DNA from: Pseudoalteromonas sp. A25
GTDB taxonomy: Bacteria > Pseudomonadota > Gammaproteobacteria > Enterobacterales > Alteromonadaceae
DNA length: 64,000 nt
Assembly: GCF_009176705.1 (NCBI RefSeq)
Contig: NZ_AP021847.1
Coordinates: 486,501-550,500, forward strand
Direction: 5' to 3'
Part shown: piece after piece, positions 35,767 through 45,697 of the stretch
Numbering within the stretch: position 1 is the stretch's first letter
Layout: each line of letters starts with the position of its first letter
Position numbers and translations under genes: made by a program
The notes under the pieces: generated by a model
What the model was told of the DNA's origin: nothing
What the model saw: only the letters and a program-made list of their open reading frames with translations
The model's database searches: none

Positions 35767-37935
35767 TTATAGTCTTCCGTTCGCTAACTCTATGAAAAAT
35801 GAATAGTTTAGCGCAGTATCTTTAATGCTCTTAAAACGACCCGACGCACCGCCATGTCCCGCTTCCATATCAACTTTAAATAGCAATTTATTGTTATCCG
35901 TTTTAAGTTCTCTTAATTTTGCAACCCACTTTGCGGGTTCAAAATATTGCACTTGAGAGTCATGCAACCCTGTGGTTACTAACATATTTGGATAAGCTTG
36001 CTTTGATACTTGATCATACGGTGAGTACGAGCGCATGTAATCAAAATATGTTTTTTCATTAGGGTTTCCCCACTCATCGTATTCATTGGTTGTCAGAGGC
36101 AAAGACTCATCTAACATCGTATTGATAACATCAACAAAGGGCACTGCCGCATGCACACCATGGTATAGCTCAGGCGCTTGATTAATAACCGCTCCCATTA
36201 ACAACCCACCAGCACTACCACCTTGCGCATAAACACGATTTTTATCACCATATCCTTGCGCAACTAATGCTTTGGTCACGTCAACAAAATCATTAAACGT
36301 GTTAATTTTATTCAACTTTTTACCGTCTTCGTACCATGGGCGGCCCAGCATTTGCGAGCCACGGATATGTGCAATTGCATACACAAAGCCTCTGTCTAGC
36401 AAACTTAAACGGCTGATAGAGAAGCCAGGATCGATGGTATATCCATATGAGCCATACCCATATTGCAATAATGGATTAGTGCCATCTTTTTTGAACAGTG
36501 ACTTTTTGTAAACAATCGACACTGGTACTTTTGCGCCATCTCGTGCAGTCACAAAAATTCGCTCCGACAAATAGTCGTTAGAGTCAAATTCGCCCAGCAC
36601 TTGGTCTTGCTTTAATGTCACTTTAGCGTGGTCATTTAAATCGACTTCAAAAATCGTTTTTGGCGTTGTCATACTTGCATACTGTACGCGTACACGACCT
36701 CTGCTAAGTGTGTTATTGCCAATCATTGATACGTTGTATGCAGGGTCATTAAACTTAATTTGGTGCTCTTTGTTATTGCTTAACTCACGAATGGTAATTT
36801 TTGATTGGCCTTGCTCACGACTTTGATAGACCAGATGATTATCAAACAAATTAATATCTTCCAATTTAACATTTGGCTGATGCTCTATTACCGTTTGCCA
36901 ATTCGCTTTGTTTGCGGCCGCGTCGACTTTCACTTTCATTAATTTAAAGTTTACCGCATTTAGATTGGTTAAAATGTAATACCAATCACCGTGCTTAGAC
37001 ACAAAGTATTCTAAACCTTTTTCTCTATTAATTAGTCTTTTAGGCTGCGCTTTAACATCATTGGCAGCAAGCACTGATACCCCTTTTGACTCAGTGCTGT
37101 AATGGTGGATCAAGATTTGCTCACCATCTTTAGTGCGACTGAGGTATGTATAGTAGGTGTTATCAGCTTCTTCGTAGACCAACTCATCTTGCGCTTGACT
37201 GGTCCCGAGTGTGTGGCGAAACACCTGTGTGCCCAACAAAGATACTGGGTCTTTTTTAATATAATAAAGGGTTTGATTATCATTTGCCCAAACGACCCCG
37301 TCTTGAACACCTGTTAGCTCATCCTTTAATGTTTCGCCTGTCTCTAAATTTTTGACTCTAACCGTATAGATCCGACGACTCAGGGTATCTTCGGTATATG
37401 CCAATAGCTTTGCATTGGGGCTAACTTCAATATCACCTAACGCATAAAATTCGTGAGCTTTTGCCAATTCATTGATATTTAAAAGTAATTCAGGATTAGA
37501 ACCATCCACCTTTAAACTACGGTAAATTGATGCATACTCTTGATCGCCTTGCGTTTCTCTGAAATAAAAATAACGCCCTTTTTGAACCGGAACAGAGCGA
37601 TTGTCTTTAACAATTTTTGCTTTGATCTCAGAAAAAAGTTGTGACTGTAAATCTTCACTAGATGCAAGCATGGCATTTGTGTAGTTGTTTTCTTTTTCTA
37701 AATGTGAAATCACTCGCTCACTCGAACGCGTGTCATCACGCAACCAATGATAGTTATCAATTAATTCATAGCCGTGAATATTAGTTTTGTGAGGTATTTT
37801 AGCCGCCAGAGGAGCTGCTATAGATTGCGCGCTCGCACTGCTCGTTTGCGTCTGCGTTTCAATAGAGGTTGACTGGCATCCTGTTGCCAAAATTACACAA
37901 GTCAGCGCAAGCTGACAAATAGCCGATTGTTTCAT
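35767..37935 (-). CDS. S9A oligopeptidase (oligopeptidase B/prolyl oligopeptidase), lipoprotein
   Basis: 722 aa from the ATG at 37935, which gives a lipoprotein signal (LTCVILATGC, lipobox cysteine at 20) and a ribosome-binding site aaggaac; a longer open frame upstream adds 41 unrelated residues. The N-terminal beta-propeller (about 80-430) begins with the family motif HGYELIDNYHWLRDD. The catalytic alpha/beta domain has YGSYGY, AHIRGSQMLGRPWYEDGK, the nucleophile in GGSAGGLLMG, and the final His in AGHGGASGRF. Oligopeptidase B cleaves short peptides after basic residues. A lipid anchor would place this enzyme on the periplasmic side, unusual for a family that is often cytoplasmic. Confidence 0.92.
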   Translation of the reverse strand: MKQSAICQLALTCVILATGCQSTSIETQTQTSSASAQSIAAPLAAKIPHKTNIHGYELIDNYHWLRDDTRSSERVISHLEKENNYTNAMLASSEDLQSQLFSEIKAKIVKDNRSVPVQKGRYFYFRETQGDQEYASIYRSLKVDGSNPELLLNINELAKAHEFYALGDIEVSPNAKLLAYTEDTLSRRIYTVRVKNLETGETLKDELTGVQDGVVWANDNQTLYYIKKDPVSLLGTQVFRHTLGTSQAQDELVYEEADNTYYTYLSRTKDGEQILIHHYSTESKGVSVLAANDVKAQPKRLINREKGLEYFVSKHGDWYYILTNLNAVNFKLMKVKVDAAANKANWQTVIEHQPNVKLEDINLFDNHLVYQSREQGQSKITIRELSNNKEHQIKFNDPAYNVSMIGNNTLSRGRVRVQYASMTTPKTIFEVDLNDHAKVTLKQDQVLGEFDSNDYLSERIFVTARDGAKVPVSIVYKKSLFKKDGTNPLLQYGYGSYGYTIDPGFSISRLSLLDRGFVYAIAHIRGSQMLGRPWYEDGKKLNKINTFNDFVDVTKALVAQGYGDKNRVYAQGGSAGGLLMGAVINQAPELYHGVHAAVPFVDVINTMLDESLPLTTNEYDEWGNPNEKTYFDYMRSYSPYDQVSKQAYPNMLVTTGLHDSQVQYFEPAKWVAKLRELKTDNNKLLFKVDMEAGHGGASGRFKSIKDTALNYSFFIELANGRL

Positions 37936-38078
37936 CCTAATTGTTCCTTGTTTACAATATATTGCTGGTCCTATTTGGTATTTTTCCCATAACAATATGA
38001 CCATAAAGGACAAATATAATTGAATTATTACTGTAGGAACAGTAATCTCGGTAAACAAAAGTTAACAGGTGTTAAACA

Positions 38079-38567
38079 ATGAGCAAAAAACGACTTGCGT
38101 TCTTAATATTGCCCCTTCTTCTAATACTGAGTGGCTGCCAATCAGCAAACTCCCTTCATTCATCGCATGTATCGCTATGTCAAAAGACCATCATTGATTA
38201 TGTGCAACTTCGTGACAAAGGCCCAATAGAAGACTATCAAGCCCTGTTTACCCAAAACGCGACTTTCAACATTCCTAAGTTAAACATTGCGCTCACCTCT
38301 AGTGCACAAATCGCACAAAGAGCAGCACAGGCAATAAAAAACAAAAAGACCATTCATATGATCACCAGCACAGATATCCAAGCCAGTGGTCAAAGCGCTC
38401 TCTCTAGCACAGCTCACTTTATCTTATACATGAGTGATAAAAATGACCTCAGTGCAGCAACCAAAATATTTAACGGACGCTACATAGACTCGCTCATCAT
38501 TGACAAAGGTCGTTGCCTTATTGCAAATAGAAACGTGCTTATCGATAGAGTCGACACCTTGCATTAA
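38079..38567 (+). CDS. SnoaL/NTF2-like lipoprotein
   Basis: A protein of 162 aa. Signal with lipobox LILSGC (cysteine near 20). The mature part has an NTF2-like cone fold pattern: IIDYVQLRDKGPIEDYQALFTQNATFNIP, a central helix with AQRAAQAIKNKK, and strands around MITSTDIQASGQSALSSTAHFILYM and FNGRYIDSLIIDKGRCLIANRNVLID. It resembles SnoaL_4-type ketosteroid-isomerase-like proteins; catalytic function is not established. Divergent from the oligopeptidase gene, convergent with the MarR gene 2 bases away. Confidence 0.75.
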   Translation: MSKKRLAFLILPLLLILSGCQSANSLHSSHVSLCQKTIIDYVQLRDKGPIEDYQALFTQNATFNIPKLNIALTSSAQIAQRAAQAIKNKKTIHMITSTDIQASGQSALSSTAHFILYMSDKNDLSAATKIFNGRYIDSLIIDKGRCLIANRNVLIDRVDTLH

Positions 38568-38569
38568 AG

Positions 38570-39181
38570 TTATTTTGACGATCGTTTATGCCATCTGATG
38601 AGCTCTTTCTGATCGCGAGTGATCGTATGCCCTTGAGATTCAAGCTGCTGGGCGCTTCGTGCCAAAGCGGCTTCGGCTTTGAGTTCAATTTTTTCCAGCA
38701 AAGACAGCAGCAAAGCTTTTTCTTTATCTGTAATGCCTTGCAAAACGTCCGCCTCTCGCGCTTGCATGTGTTCAATCACTTTAAGATACAAAGGAGCGCC
38801 TTTTTCACTCAGCTTAACAAACTTGCTGCGTTGCTTTTCATGGTCATTATCAGCACTAATAAGCTCTCGTTTCATCAGTGTGTTAATCGCACGATTCACT
38901 GAATATGGATCTAAACGAGATTGGTAGGCAATATCCGCCGCATTAATAGGGCCATAAGAGCCGATATTTAAAAGTACTCTTATCTCTCTGGTTTCAAGTC
39001 CTGTTAAGTTTTTTATATACGCATCCCTATCAATAGCTAAAAGATTACTCGCAACTGCTATACGATAAGGAACATGGTTATATAAATCATATGGTTGCTC
39101 TATATTTTTCGACAATTCAAAAGCCGATTGGCGCGCTTTATTACTCATAATTTCATCCAATAAACCTAAAGCGGTGTGCAT
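38570..39181 (-). CDS. MarR-family transcription regulator
   Basis: Up to 203 aa; an internal ATG at codon 12 (MSNKARQ) is also possible. The winged helix (about 60-160) reads LETREIRVLLNIGSYGPINAADIAYQSRLDPYSVNRAINTLMKRELISADND and a wing KQRSKFVKLSEKG. Divergent from a CMD-family gene; a perfect 22-base palindrome lies between them, so the regulator probably represses itself and that gene. MarR proteins with AhpD/CMD targets often sense oxidants or phenolic compounds; the ligand is unknown here. Confidence 0.88.
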   Translation of the reverse strand: MHTALGLLDEIMSNKARQSAFELSKNIEQPYDLYNHVPYRIAVASNLLAIDRDAYIKNLTGLETREIRVLLNIGSYGPINAADIAYQSRLDPYSVNRAINTLMKRELISADNDHEKQRSKFVKLSEKGAPLYLKVIEHMQAREADVLQGITDKEKALLLSLLEKIELKAEAALARSAQQLESQGHTITRDQKELIRWHKRSSK

Positions 39182-39214
39182 TTTTTGTAGACAAGCGCTA
39201 AAAAACCGCTTAAA

Positions 39215-39236
39215 TTATGTTGCAAATGCAACATAA
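39215..39236. promoter_or_regulatory. 22-bp palindrome, candidate MarR operator
   Basis: The perfect 10-bp arms ttatgttgca (39215-39224) and tgcaacataa (39227-39236) have a 2-base spacer. It lies in the 76-base gap between the divergent MarR and CMD genes; size and symmetry match MarR-family sites. Confidence 0.7.
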
Positions 39237-39257
39237 CAAAACCAATAGGAAGACATT

Positions 39258-39857
39258 ATGGCTTTAGTAACCCCCCTGGCACAAGATGCAAACTCTGAAG
39301 TAGCAGAGCTGGCAAAGTTTTTTAACGAAACACTAGGCTTTTGTCCCAACAGTGTACTGACGATGCAGATCCGTCCTCATATTGCCAAGGCTTTCATTAA
39401 TTTAAATAAAGCAGTAATGGAAAACCATGGCAAAGTGACCAGCGAATTAAAACGTCTAATTGGTTACATTACCAGCGCTAATACTGGCTGTAGATACTGT
39501 GAAGCACATACCATTTTGGCTGCTAAACGCTACGGTGGCGAAGATGAGCGTTTACAAAACATTTGGCAATTCCGTGACAGCAAGCTATTTACTGACGCTG
39601 AAAAGGCGGCATTTGAATTTGCACTGGCAGCATCAAGTGTGCCAAATGCTGTTGATGCAACAATTGAAGAGCAACTAAAAGCACATTGGGATGATGGAGA
39701 AATAGTCGAAATTTTGGGTGTTATTTCATTATTTGGCTATTTAAATCGCTGGAATGACTCTATGGCTACAACACTAGAACCTGGCGCAGTTGATGCAGGC
39801 GAAACGTATCTAACACATAATCAATGGCAAGTAGGTAAGCATACAACCAATGCTTAA
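39258..39857 (+). CDS. Carboxymuconolactone decarboxylase/AhpD-like protein
   Basis: A protein of 199 aa, all-helical. The core motif TGCRYCEAHTILAA provides C78, C81 and H84, the redox CxxC plus His of the AhpD/CMD peroxidase-like group. KRLIGYITSANTG and WDDGEIVEILGVISLFGYLNRWNDSM are further family blocks. Probable thiol-dependent peroxidase or related reductase. Regulated, by inference, by the divergent MarR protein through the palindrome at 39215-39236. Confidence 0.9.
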   Translation: MALVTPLAQDANSEVAELAKFFNETLGFCPNSVLTMQIRPHIAKAFINLNKAVMENHGKVTSELKRLIGYITSANTGCRYCEAHTILAAKRYGGEDERLQNIWQFRDSKLFTDAEKAAFEFALAASSVPNAVDATIEEQLKAHWDDGEIVEILGVISLFGYLNRWNDSMATTLEPGAVDAGETYLTHNQWQVGKHTTNA

Positions 39858-40471
39858 TAACTCCTTGTTCGTCTGCGCGCTACATCATCTGTGGAGCAAG
39901 TGATAAATAACACGCTCACAAAGAGTCGCGATCAGATATAAAATAGAGCTTTCTGGGAGTGCTGCATATGCGTATGATAACTCATACCAATAATAATAAG
40001 TGCTCAATACAGCGCAGTTATTACGTTTTGCGCCTCTCAGTAAGCTCACCTCCAACAAAAGCGTTAGACTTTTCTGTAATAACGCAAATCTAGCTCAAGC
40101 AATTATATAATACTGGGTTAACATATTTGAAGTTACTTCATAATATAAACTCACTAATACCCTCCCCACTAAACGCTTTGTTAAGTTATTCCTATTAAAT
40201 AGACGCTAAAAATTAAAAACTATGCAAATTTGATGAATATTAATTAATTTTGTGAAAATTTTATTCACTTTGCGAAGAAAAAACATTAAAAAATATAAAA
40301 ATTCATATTTTCCCTATATTTTTAATCAAAGCATGATTAGAATGCATCAAATTTCACTTATGGTGAATATAAATTCAATCGCCATTTTGTGGCAGGCTTG
40401 TCGCCTAACATTATTTATGCTTTTCTTTGTGAGCATAAAAGCAACAAAACACCAACGGGGATATAAAAACA
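39858..40471. other. Long AT-rich intergenic region before the TonB receptor gene
   Basis: About 610 bases without a convincing gene. A degenerate repeat (39984-40105) lies in the first part. The second part (40100-40460) is very AT-rich and probably contains the receptor promoter; no regulator box was assigned. Confidence 0.45.
39984..40105. repeat. Degenerate palindromic intergenic repeat
   Basis: Begins with cataccaataataataag, like the taccaat ends of the element near 54.3 kb, and contains the opposed segments cagttattacg (40015-40025) and ctgtaataacgc. The right end is unclear, so limits are approximate. Confidence 0.4.
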
Positions 40472-42886
40472 ATGTTTCAACCAAGCTTACTCTCATTAGC
40501 CGTGTCTAGTGCGCTCACAAGTGCCTTGCTAATTCCTACTCTTTCGCAAGCACAAGAGGCGCAAGTTCAACAAGGCAAATCACTTGAGGTTATTCAAGTT
40601 ACCGCAACAAGGCGCTCAGGCTCAGTACAAGAAGCGCCTTTGAATATTACCGCTCTTGATAGCGACGTGATGAGGGATCAAAACATTGGCGAACTTGCCG
40701 ATGTTGCACGCTGGGTACCAGGGCTTACAGTTACCGACCAGGGTGGTCGTTCAGGTTCACCTATCATAGTGCGAGGTTTGAATACTAATTCATCAGGACC
40801 ATCTTCAGATGGTGGTACAGTAGCAACCTACATTGGCGAGATACCTGTGGGTATTGATATGCGCTTAACTGACATTGAACGCGTAGAAGTACTAATTGGC
40901 CCACAAGGGACATTATATGGTGCTGGCACACTAGGTGGTGCAATACGCTACATGCTTAAAGCGCCGGAACTAGATTTGACCACGGGTAAAGTGTACGGTG
41001 ATTTATTTCAAAACAGCGAAAGCGACTCGCTAGGTGGCGAATCGGGCTTTATTTTCAACACTCCACTTATTAATGACCAATTAGCCGTGCGTGCCAGTGT
41101 CAATGTATATAAAGACCCTGGTTTTATCGACTACAACTATGTAGTCAAAGAGGCAGGCGTTTCGAAGCCTGATCCTGATTGGAGCAACCAAAGCGACGTA
41201 GATCAAAATCTACGTAAAGTTAAAGATAACAATGGCGAAACAACCACTACAGGTCGTATCTCATTACGCTGGGCACCTAACGATTGGCTTGATAGTACAA
41301 TTAATTATTTCTATCAAAAACAAGAAAGTGAAGGCCGTTCTATTGTGCATCATGGCTCACTAAACCCCAATAACGGGCTCAATGCTAAAATCGGTAAATA
41401 CGAATCAGCCTACCGCTACGAAGAACCCAGAGACAAAGAAGACTCTTTGCTTAGTTTAGAAGTCAAAGCAGACCTTGGTTTTGCTGAGCTTGTTTCTGCT
41501 ACTGGTTTTTCAGAGTTTGAAGCCGACGGTCAACGAGATCAAACCGATTTACTTATCCGCCTAGATTATGGCTATGAAGAATTTCCTTCTTTTTCATCCT
41601 TCACACGAGAAGTTGAACAAGAAGAAACCTTTACGCAAGAACTGCGTTTAGTATCACAAGGCGATTCTGATTGGAACTGGATAGTCGGTGGCTTTTATAA
41701 TAAATACAAAAGTGATGGTTCGAGTAAAGAATACACGCCAGGCTTTAGCCAATTTGCCGTAGCAAATTTTGGCGGCGCACAAGTGCGCCCGGATAGCTTA
41801 GAGTATTATTCAGCCGATCGCAGTGAAATTACCGAGCAAGCCATTTTTGGTGAAGTTGGATATCAAATAAACGACAAACTGACTATTACCTTAGGAGCAC
41901 GCTTTTACGAATATAAAGTTAACGCAGATTCGGCCGTGGATTTTCCACTATTAAGCACTGTTTTTGGTGATGCTGGACCCAACGATGTTAACTTAGACTT
42001 TAAAAACAGTTACGCCGAAGATGATGGTAGTTTGTTTAAGTTTAACGCCAGTTATCAATTTTCAGATACAGTCATGACCTATGCAACAGTGAGTGAAGGT
42101 TTTAGAATTGGTGGCTCAAATGGTCTAGCGCCTTGCCCAGATCCACTGCCGGCAAACCAAGCGGGCTGCGGTAAGCCTAACGAAATGCTTTACAAAGACG
42201 ACACCACTATTAACTATGAGCTCGGCTTAAAAAGTACTTGGTTAAAAAATAGATTTCACTTTAATGCTGCACTATTTAACGTTGATTGGAAAGATGCACA
42301 GGTGGGTGGAGCAACAGAAGTAGGGCAACTTCCATATACTTCAAATGCAGGCTCTGCGAATGCTAAAGGGGTTGAAATTGCGACTAGAGCCATGCTGAGT
42401 GACTCTTTCACGGCCTATGCAACCTACGCTTACACCAAGGTTGAATTAACCGAAGATGCACCCTTCTTATTTAACACCGATGGCAGTGACGGCGGCGTTA
42501 AAGGAGATAGATTACCAGGTTCACCAGAACATCAGTTTTCTTTAGGTATCAACTATCAAACCGAAGTGTTGGAAGACAAGCTGTTAGACATCAACTATGG
42601 CCTAACAGCGCAAAGCGACTTTATATCTAAAGTAGGCTTGCATGATAATGGCGAAACCTTGCCCGGTTATGCGCTGAGTAATATCTCTGCCAAGTTAACG
42701 GGCGATCAATGGTCTACCACGCTGTATGTTAATAACTTATTTAATAAGTACGCCTTCACATCGGTTAGACGCAGCAACGCAGATATTACATCAGCCAACG
42801 GTCGAGAAATTCAACGTAATTACGGCCACTACTTGAACCGTCCTTTAACTGTGGGTATCAAATTCGATTACCAATTTGAACTGTAA
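40472..42886 (+). CDS. TonB-dependent outer-membrane receptor
   Basis: A protein of 804 aa. Signal peptide (about 1-27, SQA), a TonB-box-like segment (LEVIQVTATRR), plug domain (about 45-165) with VARWVPGLTV, IIVRGLN and GPQGTLYGAGTLGGAIRYM, then a 22-strand barrel ending in FDYQFEL with the terminal aromatic-hydrophobic pattern. Imports an unidentified ligand using the TonB system. The absence of siderophore genes and the adjacent amidohydrolase lipoprotein suggest an organic substrate rather than iron, but this is weak inference. It ends at a strong terminator. Confidence 0.93.
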   Translation: MFQPSLLSLAVSSALTSALLIPTLSQAQEAQVQQGKSLEVIQVTATRRSGSVQEAPLNITALDSDVMRDQNIGELADVARWVPGLTVTDQGGRSGSPIIVRGLNTNSSGPSSDGGTVATYIGEIPVGIDMRLTDIERVEVLIGPQGTLYGAGTLGGAIRYMLKAPELDLTTGKVYGDLFQNSESDSLGGESGFIFNTPLINDQLAVRASVNVYKDPGFIDYNYVVKEAGVSKPDPDWSNQSDVDQNLRKVKDNNGETTTTGRISLRWAPNDWLDSTINYFYQKQESEGRSIVHHGSLNPNNGLNAKIGKYESAYRYEEPRDKEDSLLSLEVKADLGFAELVSATGFSEFEADGQRDQTDLLIRLDYGYEEFPSFSSFTREVEQEETFTQELRLVSQGDSDWNWIVGGFYNKYKSDGSSKEYTPGFSQFAVANFGGAQVRPDSLEYYSADRSEITEQAIFGEVGYQINDKLTITLGARFYEYKVNADSAVDFPLLSTVFGDAGPNDVNLDFKNSYAEDDGSLFKFNASYQFSDTVMTYATVSEGFRIGGSNGLAPCPDPLPANQAGCGKPNEMLYKDDTTINYELGLKSTWLKNRFHFNAALFNVDWKDAQVGGATEVGQLPYTSNAGSANAKGVEIATRAMLSDSFTAYATYAYTKVELTEDAPFLFNTDGSDGGVKGDRLPGSPEHQFSLGINYQTEVLEDKLLDINYGLTAQSDFISKVGLHDNGETLPGYALSNISAKLTGDQWSTTLYVNNLFNKYAFTSVRRSNADITSANGREIQRNYGHYLNRPLTVGIKFDYQFEL

Positions 42887-42907
42887 ACCACTAGCGGTTA
42901 ATCTAAT

Positions 42908-42937
42908 AGGCTCAAACAGTGTTTGAGCCTTTTTATT
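42908..42937 (+). terminator. Terminator after the TonB receptor gene
   Basis: The perfect 10-bp arms aggctcaaac (42908-42917) and gtttgagcct (42921-42930) with a 3-nt loop are followed by ttttattt. Confidence 0.88.
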
Positions 42938-42957
42938 TATATAAGAATCATTAACCT

Positions 42958-44529
42958 ATGACGCTCAATGTTAAACACCTGCATCAGCAAGCCATTAAGG
43001 CTTTAAATCAAGGCCAACTACAACAAGCGCATCAGTATCTTGTAGAACTGGTGCAAACCGATCCTCAACATGCCGACGGTTACTTTTTACTCGCCATGGT
43101 AAATACCCAAGTCGGACAAATTAAAAAAGCCATAAAGCTCATAGAAAAGGCCTTAGAGTTTTCTCAGTCAATCGAGTATTTTGCGCAACTTGCAAAGTGT
43201 TATGCGTTAGATGGTCAGCTAGGTAAAGCTAAAAACACCGCGCTTAATGTCAATGTCTCAACAATAAAATCAGCACTGAGTGCAGACACGATAGCTGTTG
43301 CCTTGAGTCATGTAGGCTTACATGAACAGGCGGTTAGCTATTATAAAAAAGCGCTAGAGTTGAACGATGCAAATCCGCAATTTTTTTACAATTATGGTGT
43401 CTGCTGCAAATTTTTAGGTGAATTTGAGCACGCAAAGAGTGCATTTGAAAGTGCGATTCAGATACAAGAACATCATCATCAAGCACATTTTGCGCTGTCA
43501 GATTTAACCAAAGTAACCGAGCAAGATAATCACATTGAACGCTTAACTAAGGTGTTTAAAAAAGTGCACTCTCCCGATGCCAAACTTCATATAGGACATG
43601 CTTTAGCTAAGGAATATCAAGACCTAGCACTATACGATAACGCCTTTAATGCATTACAAAATGCCAAAGCCGAAAAGTTAAAGCACGCACGCTTCGATGA
43701 GCACGCCTCAGACAAATTGTTTAGCACGTTAAAATCACTTAGCACTGCTGCCTCTAGCAACAATAGCACTGGTTTTCAAAGCGATGAGCCCATTTTTATA
43801 CTCGGTATGCCACGTTCAGGCACCACGCTTGTAGAGCGTATTTTGTCTAGCCATAGTGAGGTAATGTCAGCGGGAGAACTACAAGACTTCGGTATTACTA
43901 CCAAGCGGCTAACACAAACAAATACACCTCATGTGCTTGATGAACAGACCATAACAAACGCCTATACGCTAGATTTTGAGCAGCTTGGCAAGCAATACCT
44001 AAATGCAACTCGAGTGGTAACAGGGTCAAAGCCGCACTTTATTGATAAGCTCCCGTTTAATTTCTTTTATGTTGATCTAATCCGCAAAGCCTTGCCCAAT
44101 GCCAAGATCATTTGCTTACTTCGCAATCCCTTAGATACATGTATTGGTAACTATCGTCAGTTATTTACTATCAATAACCCATATTACCGTTATTCACTCG
44201 ATCTCATGGATACCGCTAGGTTTTATGCGCGTTTTTATCACCTGATACAACATTGGCAAACAGTGCATAGCAGTCAGTTTAAAATACTTCATTACGAGTC
44301 ACTGGTCGCGCAGCCACAGTTTCACATTCGCGATTTACTGGCTTATTGTAACTTGCAATGGCAAGAAAGTTGTTTGAACTTTCACTTAAACGCTGCGCCA
44401 GTCTCTACCGCAAGCAAAGTGCAAGTAAGACAGCCGCTCAATAATAAATCTATTGGCCGATGGCGCAACTTTGAGTCTCAACTAGCTGAAGTTAAAGCTT
44501 ATTTAAATGAGAACCAAGTGCCATGCTAA
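42958..44529 (+). CDS. TPR-repeat sulfotransferase
   Basis: A protein of 523 aa. The N-terminal half (about 5-190) carries tetratricopeptide repeats, for example QAVSYYKKALELNDANPQFFYNYGV. The C-terminal half (about 270-510) is a sulfotransferase domain: FILGMPRSGTTLVERILSSH is the 5'-phosphosulfate loop and CLLRNPLDTCIGNYRQLF the 3'-phosphate site of PAPS binding. The acceptor is unknown. This TPR-sulfotransferase type often accompanies TonB receptors in marine gammaproteobacteria, as here, 70 bases after the receptor gene. Confidence 0.88.
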   Translation: MTLNVKHLHQQAIKALNQGQLQQAHQYLVELVQTDPQHADGYFLLAMVNTQVGQIKKAIKLIEKALEFSQSIEYFAQLAKCYALDGQLGKAKNTALNVNVSTIKSALSADTIAVALSHVGLHEQAVSYYKKALELNDANPQFFYNYGVCCKFLGEFEHAKSAFESAIQIQEHHHQAHFALSDLTKVTEQDNHIERLTKVFKKVHSPDAKLHIGHALAKEYQDLALYDNAFNALQNAKAEKLKHARFDEHASDKLFSTLKSLSTAASSNNSTGFQSDEPIFILGMPRSGTTLVERILSSHSEVMSAGELQDFGITTKRLTQTNTPHVLDEQTITNAYTLDFEQLGKQYLNATRVVTGSKPHFIDKLPFNFFYVDLIRKALPNAKIICLLRNPLDTCIGNYRQLFTINNPYYRYSLDLMDTARFYARFYHLIQHWQTVHSSQFKILHYESLVAQPQFHIRDLLAYCNLQWQESCLNFHLNAAPVSTASKVQVRQPLNNKSIGRWRNFESQLAEVKAYLNENQVPC

Positions 44530-44568
44530 GTTTAGCTGCGCATCGTTACAATCTGCTCAGGAGGTTAT

Positions 44569-45606
44569 ATGTTTGAAGCAAGCCTTGTTAACTTGCTCCA
44601 AGCAGCCAGCTTTGGTGTTGCATCCCTAAGCATATTAATTTTGGGTGCCTATCGTCGGTATCGAGTTATTTGCGGATTTTTTGCACTGACCTGCGCAATG
44701 GCTATTTTCAATTTACTTGAAGAGCTCAATATTACGCGCACAATTCATTTGATCACCCCTGTTTTTGTGATCGGGCTTGGTCCCATGCTGTATCTCGTTG
44801 TTAAATCTCTTACCAATAAACTTAATAAATTAGAATACTTACACCTTGCTCCGATGATTTTGGCACTGCCTTTCACACAATTTACCCAGCAAGTGATTTT
44901 GGTAGGCACAGTATGGCGCTTCGTATATGCAGGGCTTGCCTTATACCACATCTACCAATTTAACTTACGGCTACAAGATTACCGCTCAGATGCTCAAGAA
45001 GTCACGCTACGTTGGCTAGGCTGGCTTATCGTCATAATGTCGCTTAATAATGCCTTAGATTTAGTCCGCCTCAATGTACAACCTTACCTCTCACACGAGA
45101 TAAATGTGCTTGGCCAAGGTATCGGCACTGCAGTTAATTTACTGCTACTCATGTTACTCACAACAAAACTTAACCGAGAACACGCCGTAATATGCACACT
45201 AAGTGAAGTGCCCAAGTCATCGCTAGATGTGAAAAATAACAAAGAGTCAGCTAATTCATACAAAGCTATTTTTGAGCATTTAGATCAGCAAATGAATGAA
45301 AATACATGGTATTTACAAAGCCGATTAACTATCTCAGATCTTGCGCGGCTCTGTGACTTGCAAGTGCGTGATATTTCTCGCGCCATCAACCTTAATACTA
45401 AACAGAGCTTTAACGACTACATAAATGCCTTTCGCGTTGCACATGTAAAACAGGCAATGTCAAAAAACCCAAGTGAGTCATTACTTACACTCGCGATTAA
45501 TGCTGGGTTCAATGCTAAGTCTTCATTTAATTATTCATTTAAAAAACAAACAGGTATGACACCAAGCGAGTTCAAAAACAGCCTCAACATAGCGTCAGAA
45601 TCATGA
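44569..45606 (+). CDS. AraC-family regulator with N-terminal membrane domain
   Basis: A protein of 345 aa. Six or seven predicted membrane helices span about 8-210. The AraC helix-turn-helix pair is at about 250-340 (LTISDLARLCDLQVRDISRAIN and LLTLAINAGFNAKSSFNYSFKKQTGMTPSEFK). Such membrane-bound AraC proteins may sense a signal in the envelope. Strong aggagg ribosome-binding site. Position between the sulfotransferase and the amidohydrolase, same strand with short gaps, suggests it controls or belongs to that gene group. Confidence 0.88.
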   Translation: MFEASLVNLLQAASFGVASLSILILGAYRRYRVICGFFALTCAMAIFNLLEELNITRTIHLITPVFVIGLGPMLYLVVKSLTNKLNKLEYLHLAPMILALPFTQFTQQVILVGTVWRFVYAGLALYHIYQFNLRLQDYRSDAQEVTLRWLGWLIVIMSLNNALDLVRLNVQPYLSHEINVLGQGIGTAVNLLLLMLLTTKLNREHAVICTLSEVPKSSLDVKNNKESANSYKAIFEHLDQQMNENTWYLQSRLTISDLARLCDLQVRDISRAINLNTKQSFNDYINAFRVAHVKQAMSKNPSESLLTLAINAGFNAKSSFNYSFKKQTGMTPSEFKNSLNIASES

Positions 45607-45613
45607 TTTTATA

Positions 45614-45637
45614 CGTCTAAATGCTTGCCTTTAGACG
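45614..45637 (+). terminator. Weak hairpin after the AraC-type gene
   Basis: The arms cgtctaaa (45614-45621) and tttagacg (45630-45637) lie 8 bases after the stop. No T run, so termination is doubtful. Confidence 0.4.
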
Positions 45638-45697
45638 CTTAACTTGGGCCGCGATTACATACTCACTGCCAGTTAAACAAATTGGAGTGACTCTATT

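Noticed and set aside
40252..40509. 85-codon open frame before the TonB receptor
   Set aside because: It lies in the very AT-rich promoter region and overlaps the receptor start in another frame.
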